Below are positions 36,051 through 43,357 of a stretch of 64,000 nucleotides of DNA, one piece after another. This DNA comes from Halobacillus amylolyticus (GTDB lineage Bacteria; Bacillota; Bacilli; Bacillales; Halobacillaceae): assembly GCF_022921115.1 (NCBI RefSeq), contig NZ_CP095075.1, positions 62,001-126,000 on the forward strand, written 5' to 3'. A model generated the notes under the pieces. The model saw only the letters and a program-made list of their open reading frames with translations. It did not search any database and was not told the origin of the DNA. Position numbers and translations under genes: made by a program. Position 1 is the first letter of the stretch. Each line of letters begins with the position of its first letter.

Positions 36051-38035
36051 GCCGCTGGGCCCTTATATTTGCACTGATAATTGTTTCTTACGGTCTAATT
36101 TCGCATTTAATAGCGATACGAACCGGTAGTGGAAAGTGGCTGCGGAGTGCGAAAAATTCCGTACTGATACTAGCAGGACTCACAACGCTGGCATCTGGAT
36201 CTCTGATTTACTTATTAATTATCGGAAATTTTGACTATGAGTATGTTGCCCATTACTCAAGTACAGACATGGCGCTCTTTTACAAAATTTCTGCATTTTG
36301 GGGAGGGAATGCTGGTTCCCTATTACTTTGGTTATGGATCCTCAGTATTTATACCGCACTAGTCACGTGGTCCAAACATAGAGAAAGCGATCAATACTTA
36401 CCATGGGTATCTACGTTTTTATTGGTCATCAATTTGTTTTTTGTTCTTATCCTCAATACGATTGAATTCCCATTTGCCTTAAATCCGGAGGAAGTAAATG
36501 AAGGAAATGGATTAAATCCACTGCTACAAAATCCGGGAATGGCCGTACATCCGGTTACGCTTTATTTGGGGTATATCGGGTTTGCTATTCCGTTTGCTTA
36601 TGGCATGGCAGCTTTAATGTTGAAAAAGGTTGATGCTACTTGGCTAAAAGTAACTAGACGCTGGACATTAGTCTCGTGGTTATTTTTAAGTATCGGAATT
36701 ATTTATGGTTCTCAGTGGGCTTACGTTGAATTAGGATGGGGAGGGTTCTGGGCCTGGGATCCCGTAGAAAATGCTTCTTTACTACCTTGGTTGACAGGTA
36801 CAGCTTTTCTTCATTCAGCGATGATCCAGGAAAGAAAAGGAATGATGAAAAGATGGAATATATCGCTTGTGACTACGACGTTCCTTCTTACTATATTTGG
36901 AACCTTTCTAACGCGTAGTGGTCTACTTTGGTCGATTCATGCTTTTGCGAACGGTCCGATTGGAGCCTACTTCTTAGGGTTTATTGGGCTATTACTAGTT
37001 GGTTCACTAGCCTTGATTTCATCACGTTGGTCCCTATTAAAAGGAGATGGTCAATTTGAGTCACCCGTTTCAAGAGAAAGCGGTTTCTTGTTGAATAATC
37101 TTTTACTCGTCGTATCAGCTTTTACAGTGTTTTTGGGTACCGTCTATCCGGTACTTTCGGAAGTGGTCACAGGTTCAAAAGTGATGGTTGGCGCCCCCTA
37201 CTTCAACCGTGTGAATGTTCCGATATTTATTGCGTTAATTCTAGCCATGGGTATCGGCCCTGTTCTAGCTTGGAAGCGATCCAGTCTAAAGGCGTTGAAG
37301 TATAATCTAGGGGTCCCCCTTGTCATTACATTCATCATAGCGGTCGCATTAATAGCTATAGGTATTAATAACTGGATGGCTGTTTTATCGATTAGTAGTG
37401 CTTTATTTGTAATGATGACCATCATACTTGAGTTTTCTAACGCTGTTCAAGCAAGGATGAAAGCAACTGGCGAAGGTCTTATCCGTTCTTTTCTTATGTT
37501 ATTTGTAAAAAACAGAAGGAGATATGGTGGCTATATTGCGCACCTTTCAATTGTTTTTATTGTGATTGGACTAACAGGGGCTAGTGCTTTTTCTGTAGAT
37601 TTACAGCGGGGTCTAAATACAGGAGAAAAAATGGACGTTGGCAAGTACACTCTAGAGTATCGAGGGCTAGGAGAGACAACAACGGACTTGAAGCGAATCG
37701 TATATGCAGAGTTTCTTGTTGAGAAAGATGGTAAAGAAATGGGTGTGATTCGTCCTAGTAAGGAGTACTACACGAATGGAAACCAACCGGCAACTGAAGT
37801 TTCGGTCGTCAGCACCTTAAAGGAAGACCTCTATGTCGTTCTAAATGGTTGGGTTGAAGAAAGTGGGAAAGCCATTATTCAAGTAAAGATTTTCCCTCTT
37901 ATTTCTTGGACATGGTTTGGTGGATACCTATTAATTCTTGGTTCCTTAATCGCTTTATGGCCAGAAAGATCCCGTAGAGTAAGAGACATCCCTCGGTTGA
38001 AAATGGAGTCGATACAAAATGGCAGTAAAACTTAA
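36038..38035 (+). CDS. ccmF: CcmF heme lyase subunit
   Basis: Large polytopic protein (665 aa, about 15 helices) that attaches heme to apocytochrome c outside the membrane. The tryptophan-rich WWD-type motif is WGGFWAWDPVENASLLPW (about residues 234-252), with flanking His in TGTAFLHSAM and HPVTLYLGY. Length is normal for CcmF. It overlaps ccmE upstream and ccmH downstream by 13 and 17 bases, so expression is coupled. Bacillus-type Firmicutes normally use ResB/ResC, so this CcmF is out of place taxonomically. Confidence 0.93.
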   Translation: MGEIGRWALIFALIIVSYGLISHLIAIRTGSGKWLRSAKNSVLILAGLTTLASGSLIYLLIIGNFDYEYVAHYSSTDMALFYKISAFWGGNAGSLLLWLWILSIYTALVTWSKHRESDQYLPWVSTFLLVINLFFVLILNTIEFPFALNPEEVNEGNGLNPLLQNPGMAVHPVTLYLGYIGFAIPFAYGMAALMLKKVDATWLKVTRRWTLVSWLFLSIGIIYGSQWAYVELGWGGFWAWDPVENASLLPWLTGTAFLHSAMIQERKGMMKRWNISLVTTTFLLTIFGTFLTRSGLLWSIHAFANGPIGAYFLGFIGLLLVGSLALISSRWSLLKGDGQFESPVSRESGFLLNNLLLVVSAFTVFLGTVYPVLSEVVTGSKVMVGAPYFNRVNVPIFIALILAMGIGPVLAWKRSSLKALKYNLGVPLVITFIIAVALIAIGINNWMAVLSISSALFVMMTIILEFSNAVQARMKATGEGLIRSFLMLFVKNRRRYGGYIAHLSIVFIVIGLTGASAFSVDLQRGLNTGEKMDVGKYTLEYRGLGETTTDLKRIVYAEFLVEKDGKEMGVIRPSKEYYTNGNQPATEVSVVSTLKEDLYVVLNGWVEESGKAIIQVKIFPLISWTWFGGYLLILGSLIALWPERSRRVRDIPRLKMESIQNGSKT

Positions 38036-38519
38036 AAGGTTCTATCTATATTTAACCACGATCTTGTTTATAACCATTTTTCCACGACAAGGTCTTGCGC
38101 TTGAGGATAAATTGTCTGTGACAAGAAGTGAGGTATTGAACGTGGCAAAAGAAATCCATCCACCGGGTTGTACAGACTCGCGGACGGCTGATTACTGCCA
38201 GCGATCTAGTGCTTACGAAGTTCGGGGGGAAATTCAGGGCTTGCTTGAACAGGGCATGAACAAGGGACAAGTTATCGATCATTTGGTCCAAAAATATGGT
38301 GAACGTATCTTAGCTGCCCCAGCTGCAGAAGGGCTCCATCTAATCCCCTGGCTTCTTCCGGGAATAGTTATGGTATTGGGTGGTGTACTTGTTGCAATCC
38401 TTATTTATCGGTGGGTGAAAAAGAAACCCAATGATGCAGAAGAAGAAAATCGTTCCCAACCAGCATTTACAAAAGAGGATGAATTAAAGGTTCAGGAAGA
38501 ATTAAAGAACTGGTTATAG
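38019..38519 (+). CDS. ccmH: CcmH-like thiol protein with CX8C
   Basis: 166 residues: signal helix (8-27), an outer three-helix CcmH domain, and a C-terminal anchor helix (about 112-132). Family features are VRGEIQGLLEQGMNKGQVID and KYGERILAAPAAEGLHLIPWLLPG. The usual redox motif LRCxxC is absent; instead PPGCTDSRTADYCQ places the cysteines eight residues apart (Cys51, Cys60). CcmH keeps apocytochrome thiols reduced, so this altered spacing changes its likely chemistry or partner. It pairs with the unusual CcmE. It overlaps ccmF by 17 bases. Confidence 0.82.
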   Translation: MAVKLKRFYLYLTTILFITIFPRQGLALEDKLSVTRSEVLNVAKEIHPPGCTDSRTADYCQRSSAYEVRGEIQGLLEQGMNKGQVIDHLVQKYGERILAAPAAEGLHLIPWLLPGIVMVLGGVLVAILIYRWVKKKPNDAEEENRSQPAFTKEDELKVQEELKNWL

Positions 38520-38535
38520 GAAGGGGAGAGTACGA

Positions 38536-38889
38536 ATGCCAACAACGATTATTATCATATTAGGAGTAGTCATATTAATGATTCTCCTTTCTCCTTTTTT
38601 ATCCAAAAGGTCTGAAAACCAGATCTTCAGGGATCAAGGAAGTGGCGACCAGGAGAAAGAATATATTTTTTCTCAGTTGGCTGATTTAGAATATGACTTT
38701 CAGATGGGGAAGCTTTCTGAAACGGATTTTAACAAATCAAAAAGTGAGTTAACCGCTAAAGCTACAAAGTTTGTTCAACCAACGGAAAGCAGATTAGAAC
38801 AAACACAAGCAGAGGTAGATCATCAAATAAGAATTCGTTTAAAGAAAAACGGGTTGGAACCCAAGACGGAGGGCCGTTATGAAAGTTAA
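38536..38889 (+). CDS. Short CcmI-like membrane protein
   Basis: 117 residues: one N-terminal helix (about 3-23) and a helical tail with FSQLADLEYDFQMGKLSETDF and KSKSELTAKA, the pattern seen in the N-terminal part of CcmI/CycH. The TPR domain of full CcmI is missing. In System I, CcmI presents apocytochrome to the lyase. The LE-D-GKL-DF-K-L pattern recurs at the end of the next protein. GGAAGGGGAG lies upstream of the ATG. It overlaps the next gene by 11 bases. Confidence 0.65.
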   Translation: MPTTIIIILGVVILMILLSPFLSKRSENQIFRDQGSGDQEKEYIFSQLADLEYDFQMGKLSETDFNKSKSELTAKATKFVQPTESRLEQTQAEVDHQIRIRLKKNGLEPKTEGRYES

Positions 38890-39952
38890 ACAATTTCCCT
38901 ATATCCTTGTCATCATGGCTATATTTTCTTTTATGATTTATCCATCCCAAGCGTTTGCAGATAGTAAGTATCCTGTTCGGATAACCAATCAGACCATGGT
39001 CGTCTTCCCAGTCGATGAAAACACCATCCAAGTTGTTCAAAGTATGAGTTTTAAAAATAACGGAAAGCAAAAAGAAGAAAAACTACCCATTTATCTCCCG
39101 GAAGATTATGCTGATTTACAGCTTGGAGAAGGATTAACAGAGGAAAATATCGAGAAAACAGCAAAAGGAATCATTGATAAGACCGGTCTTGATGGTGGAA
39201 AAGAAAAACAACTCGTTGTTTTTTATAAGATGCCCATGTTCAATAGCTCTTCCCAATTTGCAATTGAACAATCCTATGTAACAGAGAAGGTTCAGGTTGC
39301 TATTCAAACGGGCGTTTTATCATTTACAGCAAGCGAGCTGCTGCCACAGTCTGAACTATTTGAAATGAACGGTAAAGAATTCCGGCGCTTCACTCATGTA
39401 GATGTTCACCCAGGTGAACCATGGACGCTTTCCTTCCGATTATTGAAAACATCTACACAGTCACCTTCAGAAGAGGGGGAACAGAACAATGCAAATAAAC
39501 CAGGAGCAAAATATACGGAAGACGGATTGAAAATTATCGGAAATGACGGTTTTGGCTATGGAAAGGCTGCTTTTACTATTGTCATTATTATTGTCGCACT
39601 TGCAGCCGCCTTAATAGGCTTAAAGCGAGACTTACTAAAAACAACTGGGGATCATAGAAAAGTAAAACGATCATGGCTTGTGGATGAAAAGGAAATGCTG
39701 TTTGAAGAAATCATTCAGTTGGAAAGAGATTACCAGTCCAACCTAATAACAGAGGGAACGTACGAAAAGACAAAGGAAAAAACAAGGGAACATCTTGTTC
39801 GAGTGACAATGGAATTGAACAAGGGTCCCAGGGATAATGGAATTACAAAATGTCAATTTATTAATGAACGAAAAAAACGTGCTACGATCAATCAACCTTC
39901 ATTGGAGACAAGGGGAGTCTATCGCGTTAATAGGGGCCAATGGGGCAGGTAA
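38879..39952 (+). CDS. Unrecognised exported ccm-operon protein
   Basis: A protein with a signal peptide (1-27), an outer beta-rich domain (30-190, including TMVVFPVDENTIQVVQSMSF and EFRRFTHVDVHPGEPWTLSF), a membrane helix (about 227-248), and a cytosolic helical tail (EEIIQLERDYQSNLITEGTY) like the CcmI-like neighbour. I know no System I component of this build. As read, it runs 116 bases into ccmA. One extra G in the GGG at 39831-39833 would end it at TAA 39835-39837, giving the overlap TAATG with ccmA, the spacing expected for coupled genes. A base is therefore probably missing, and the last 38 residues as read are likely spurious. Confidence 0.7.
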   Translation: MKVKQFPYILVIMAIFSFMIYPSQAFADSKYPVRITNQTMVVFPVDENTIQVVQSMSFKNNGKQKEEKLPIYLPEDYADLQLGEGLTEENIEKTAKGIIDKTGLDGGKEKQLVVFYKMPMFNSSSQFAIEQSYVTEKVQVAIQTGVLSFTASELLPQSELFEMNGKEFRRFTHVDVHPGEPWTLSFRLLKTSTQSPSEEGEQNNANKPGAKYTEDGLKIIGNDGFGYGKAAFTIVIIIVALAAALIGLKRDLLKTTGDHRKVKRSWLVDEKEMLFEEIIQLERDYQSNLITEGTYEKTKEKTREHLVRVTMELNKGPRDNGITKCQFINERKKRATINQPSLETRGVYRVNRGQWGR

Positions 39953-40538
39953 ATCCTCCTTACTTAAAGTGCTGTCTACCTTGGTCAAGCCCAGTTCGGG
40001 TAATATAAAATACCCTGTCGGTATTTCGATAAGACAATGGAAGGAATCGCTAGGGATAGTGTTTCCGGAAACATTTCTATATGATGGGCTAACCGGATAT
40101 GAAAACCTGCAATTTTACCAGAAGTTGTACGGGAAGGTTGACAAAGATGGAATTTCTCAAGTTTTGGAGCAGGTAGAACTATCACAAGTTCAACATGAAC
40201 TCGTAAGTTCCTACTCTAAAGGTATGAAACAACGGTTATCTATAGCAAGGGCCCTCGTTCACTATCCGACATACTTTCTTTTAGACGAACCCTTTGATGG
40301 ACTTGATTTGGTTTCAAAACAGGTACTCGAGGACCTTTTACAGCAAATGCACAAAAAGGGTACGAGCTATATTTTGGTTAGCCATGATACTGAACATGCG
40401 TGGAAACTGTGTGACCGGGCGCTTCTTATGCATAAGGGAAGAATTGTATTAGAGGAGAAGTGTACCAGGGAAGGCTATCTTCGTTTTACAAATCTATATA
40501 ACGCCTTGTTTAAGGAGAATCAACATGATATTTCTTAG
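39837..40538 (+). CDS. ccmA: CcmA ABC-transporter ATPase
   Basis: Cytosolic ATPase (233 aa) of the CcmABCD complex that releases holo-CcmE. Walker A GANGAGKSSLL, signature YSKGMKQRLSIARAL, Walker B YFLLDEPFDGLD and the H-loop LVSHDTEHAW are intact. The ATG lies next to a potential TAATG overlap with the previous gene (see there). It overlaps ccmB by 14 bases. Assignment as ccmA rather than another export ATPase rests on the order ccmA-B-C-D with the WWD protein following. Confidence 0.88.
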   Translation: MELQNVNLLMNEKNVLRSINLHWRQGESIALIGANGAGKSSLLKVLSTLVKPSSGNIKYPVGISIRQWKESLGIVFPETFLYDGLTGYENLQFYQKLYGKVDKDGISQVLEQVELSQVQHELVSSYSKGMKQRLSIARALVHYPTYFLLDEPFDGLDLVSKQVLEDLLQQMHKKGTSYILVSHDTEHAWKLCDRALLMHKGRIVLEEKCTREGYLRFTNLYNALFKENQHDIS

Positions 40539-41202
40539 ACAAGTTTCTTTAATAATAACACGTGATTTACGGATCGAGTTTAGAAGTAAGTCGCTTTTGC
40601 TATCAATGGTTGTTTTTGCATTATTATTTCAGGTGTTTCTCCAGATTGTATTCGATGCTAAAACACAGGCGCTTCAAATGGTTTCCCCAGGTGTTTTGTG
40701 GCTGCCTGTCTTGCTATCAGCTATGCTTGGTTTTAGCAAGTATGGTTCAGCAGAAAGAGAAAACGGAGCTATTACAGGTCTGTTGGTGTCTCCCATGGAC
40801 AAAGGGGCGCTATTCTTAGGGAAGCTAATAGGAAATTATTTGCTCGTTTTTATTGTAATCATGACTTCTGTACCCATTTTCTTTTTATTTTTAAAGCAAC
40901 CATACCCCGACTCCATTGGATTGTTGATAGCTACACTTCTATTAGGAAGCTGGGGTTTCGTAGCAATAGGTGTTTTTTTCACTACTCTAGCACAATCAAG
41001 CAGTGTCACTGAGTTGCTTGTGCCGATTATGATTTTCCCATTAGCTGTACCTTTATTTTTAGCAATTATCCAGTTAACGGAAATGGCACTATACCCGACA
41101 CTTGGTATGGGAGAAGGCTTATGGATCTTGTTATTAATCGGTTATAATCTTATTTTCACCATTGTCCCTTTATTCTTATTTGATCTTTTGCTGGAGGTTT
41201 AG
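40525..41202 (+). CDS. ccmB: CcmB ABC-transporter membrane subunit
   Basis: 225 residues, six helices, starting with the cytosolic segment ITRDLRIEFRSK usual for CcmB and the conserved run GFSKYGSAERENGAITGLLVSPMDK. It partners CcmA and CcmC. AAGGAGAAT is upstream of the ATG. It ends one base before the ccmC start. Size and topology are normal for CcmB. Confidence 0.9.
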   Translation: MIFLRQVSLIITRDLRIEFRSKSLLLSMVVFALLFQVFLQIVFDAKTQALQMVSPGVLWLPVLLSAMLGFSKYGSAERENGAITGLLVSPMDKGALFLGKLIGNYLLVFIVIMTSVPIFFLFLKQPYPDSIGLLIATLLLGSWGFVAIGVFFTTLAQSSSVTELLVPIMIFPLAVPLFLAIIQLTEMALYPTLGMGEGLWILLLIGYNLIFTIVPLFLFDLLLEV

Positions 41203-41203
41203 G

Positions 41204-41881
41204 ATGATAAAAAAATATGTAAATCAAATGAAGTTATCTTTAACTGTAGTAGCAGGAATTTTAATGGTTATCCAATTATATATGGCGTTTTACTATGCTC
41301 CGACAGAGAAATTTATGGGGCATATCCAACGGATTATGTATTTCCATGTTCCAAGCGCCTTTGTCGCCTTTGCTGCGTTTGCGATTGTATTTGCAGCTGG
41401 TCTTATGTACTTATATACAAAAAATAAAAAGTGGGATTACTTGGCGTTATCATCGGCAGAAATTGGGGTTGTTTTTACGACATTTGTACTTATCTCTGGT
41501 TCCCTTTGGGCAAGACCCGTTTGGAACGCCTGGTGGGTATGGGATGATCCACGGTTGGTTACATCTTTAATCATGTGGTTTATTTATGTTGCTTACTTGA
41601 TGATTCGAACTTCTGTTCAAGGAGAAGAACGCTATCGTAAGTTTTCAGCTATTTTTGGAATTATAGGGTTTATTGATGTACCATTAGTTTATTTTTCGGT
41701 GAAGTGGTGGAGAACCATCCATCCAAAGGTCATTGATAAAGAAGGCGTACACATGCCACCAGAAATGGCTCAAACACTATTCTTTAGTATCTTTGCATTT
41801 TTGTTTCTCTTCGTAACCTTGCTGCTTTATCGCTATGTACTTGAAGACCAACGAGAAAAGATAAAAGAACTAAAAAAATAA
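41204..41881 (+). CDS. ccmC: CcmC heme-handling membrane protein
   Basis: 225 residues, six helices, which loads heme onto CcmE. The WWD motif is WNAWWVWDDPRLVTSLIM and flanking conserved His are in YFHVPSAF and TIHPKV. ATG 41204 is chosen because GGAGGT stands ten bases upstream; an upstream in-frame start at 41162 would lie inside ccmB. It is followed by the very short ccmD. Confidence 0.92.
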   Translation: MIKKYVNQMKLSLTVVAGILMVIQLYMAFYYAPTEKFMGHIQRIMYFHVPSAFVAFAAFAIVFAAGLMYLYTKNKKWDYLALSSAEIGVVFTTFVLISGSLWARPVWNAWWVWDDPRLVTSLIMWFIYVAYLMIRTSVQGEERYRKFSAIFGIIGFIDVPLVYFSVKWWRTIHPKVIDKEGVHMPPEMAQTLFFSIFAFLFLFVTLLLYRYVLEDQREKIKELKK

Positions 41882-41904
41882 CCTGGAAAAAGGACGGTAT
41901 AACT

Positions 41905-42018
41905 ATGACTTATTTGTTTGTAGGTGTAATCATACTATGGATTGGTATTTTATTCTATATGGGTCGACTATACAGCCAACAAAAGAAAGTTTCACGTAAG
42001 TTAGACGAGTTACAGTGA
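41905..42018 (+). CDS. ccmD: CcmD small membrane protein
   Basis: A 37-residue peptide with one helix (LFVGVIILWIGILFYMG) and a basic tail (RLYSQQKKVSRKLDELQ), matching CcmD in size, topology and position after ccmC. CcmD stabilises the CcmABC-CcmE complex. GGACGG upstream of the ATG. System I sets with CXXXY-type CcmE are described as often lacking CcmD and CcmH, yet both are present here. Confidence 0.8.
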   Translation: MTYLFVGVIILWIGILFYMGRLYSQQKKVSRKLDELQ

Positions 42019-42044
42019 AAACTTTTTAAGAAAGGGGAGGGAAC

Positions 42045-42566
42045 ATGCTTAGGAAGATTATACGGATCACTTCTCTTATCGCCATTTTAGCGGGATTTAC
42101 TTATGTAGCAATTAATTTAGGTCAGAACTCAACTGCGGCTGAGATAGGGGACCCTGCACCTGAATTTACTCTGGAAGATATGGATGGAAATATGGTTAGC
42201 TTATCGGATTATCAAGGGCAGTTTGTCGTTTTGAATTTTTTTGCATCCTGGTGTCCACCTTGTAGAGAGGAAGCACCGGAACTGCAAGACTTTGAGGAAC
42301 AGTACGGAGATCAGGCAAAATTGTTGTTCCTCGATCGAGCAGAACCGAAGGTGAGCGTCCAAGAACATATTGAAGAGTTTAACTCTACGTCAACCTATCT
42401 TCTAGATTATAACGACTCTATGGCGAAGCCGTATGGGGTCAGAGGACAACCCGAAACCTTTTTCATCGATGAGAAAGGAATTATCCGTTATCATCATGTT
42501 GGGCCCATGACGACGGAATTTGTGGTTGAAACAGTAAACAAGTATAGAAAGACACCGTTGAAATAA
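42045..42566 (+). CDS. ccmG: CcmG/TlpA-like thioredoxin
   Basis: 173 residues: an N-terminal anchor helix (5-25) and a thioredoxin fold facing outward with active site FFASWCPPCREEAPEL and cis-Pro region VRGQPETFFID. It supplies electrons for apocytochrome reduction, normally from CcdA or DsbD. The next gene is CcdA-like but has no Cys, so the electron source is probably CcdA at 3070 or 22118, or a chromosomal copy. RBS AAAGGGGAGGG. Confidence 0.88.
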   Translation: MLRKIIRITSLIAILAGFTYVAINLGQNSTAAEIGDPAPEFTLEDMDGNMVSLSDYQGQFVVLNFFASWCPPCREEAPELQDFEEQYGDQAKLLFLDRAEPKVSVQEHIEEFNSTSTYLLDYNDSMAKPYGVRGQPETFFIDEKGIIRYHHVGPMTTEFVVETVNKYRKTPLK

Positions 42567-42584
42567 ATCATTTGAGGGATATTC

Positions 42585-43322
42585 ATGAATATAAGCTTAT
42601 TTAATCAACTTGTTGAACTGTTTAATTTTTTAACAGATCCGTTATGGGAGTTATATAACTCCCATAATGGTTATGAGGGGGAACCGTTTCTAGGTGCTGT
42701 ATTGTTAGGAGTTATAGTAAGTACCTATCCTAGTCAGATTGCTGCTCACTTAGGTGCTGTTACTTATATCTCTAGCGAAATGGTTCACCGGATTAATTGG
42801 TGGAAAACGGTTATTGGTTTCTTTACGGGTAAATTGGTAAGTGTTTACTTGGCAGTAAGCCTTATTTTATGGTCAGAGAGTACGTGGGTCACTTCTTTTT
42901 TTGAGAACATAAGGCCTTTAAGTGTCCCAGTTTTTTTGTTATTAGGGATATCCCTTTTAGCACATATTATAAGTTTCCGCAAAATAGCAAAAAAGAAAAA
43001 AGTAAAAATAGGGAACTACCCATTCTTAAAGGGGGGATTAATAGGTTTCGTACTCTCTCTTTTTATGGATCATGGTGTCATCAACCTTTTACGACTATAC
43101 ACCCCATGGTTAGCTAACGAATCTGTAGCCAATAGTTGGTTCATTTCTTTTTTATTTGCTTTTACATCTTTTGTGCCTGTTTGGATATTCAGTATAATGA
43201 GTTACGGTTTTAAGCTGGATACTTTTTTAAGGAAACATTCCACGAGGAAATCGCTTAAAGTATTTTTCGGATTTTCTCTTATCATAATTGCATTAAATCT
43301 CTTTTTTCTTTATCAAAAATAA
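42585..43322 (+). CDS. Cysteine-free CcdA-like membrane protein
   Basis: Polytopic protein (245 aa, about six helices) that aligns by eye with the CcdA at 22118: TYPSQIAAHLGAVTYIS against APCQFTGNIGAITIYG. The position of the first redox Cys is Ser (PSQ), the second (CPT) is MDH, and no Cys occurs anywhere in the protein. It therefore cannot carry electrons the CcdA way. It comes 18 bases after ccmG and ends the ccm operon. A structural, partner-docking or transport role is possible. GAGGGA upstream. Confidence 0.65.
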   Translation: MNISLFNQLVELFNFLTDPLWELYNSHNGYEGEPFLGAVLLGVIVSTYPSQIAAHLGAVTYISSEMVHRINWWKTVIGFFTGKLVSVYLAVSLILWSESTWVTSFFENIRPLSVPVFLLLGISLLAHIISFRKIAKKKKVKIGNYPFLKGGLIGFVLSLFMDHGVINLLRLYTPWLANESVANSWFISFLFAFTSFVPVWIFSIMSYGFKLDTFLRKHSTRKSLKVFFGFSLIIIALNLFFLYQK

Positions 43323-43357
43323 TTAGAAAAGAGCTAGAAAGGCAGCTGTAGATTACT

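Noticed and set aside
35574..43322. Apocytochrome c substrate for the Ccm operon
   Set aside because: I found no CXXCH motif in a convincing exported protein in this window; the substrates must be elsewhere.
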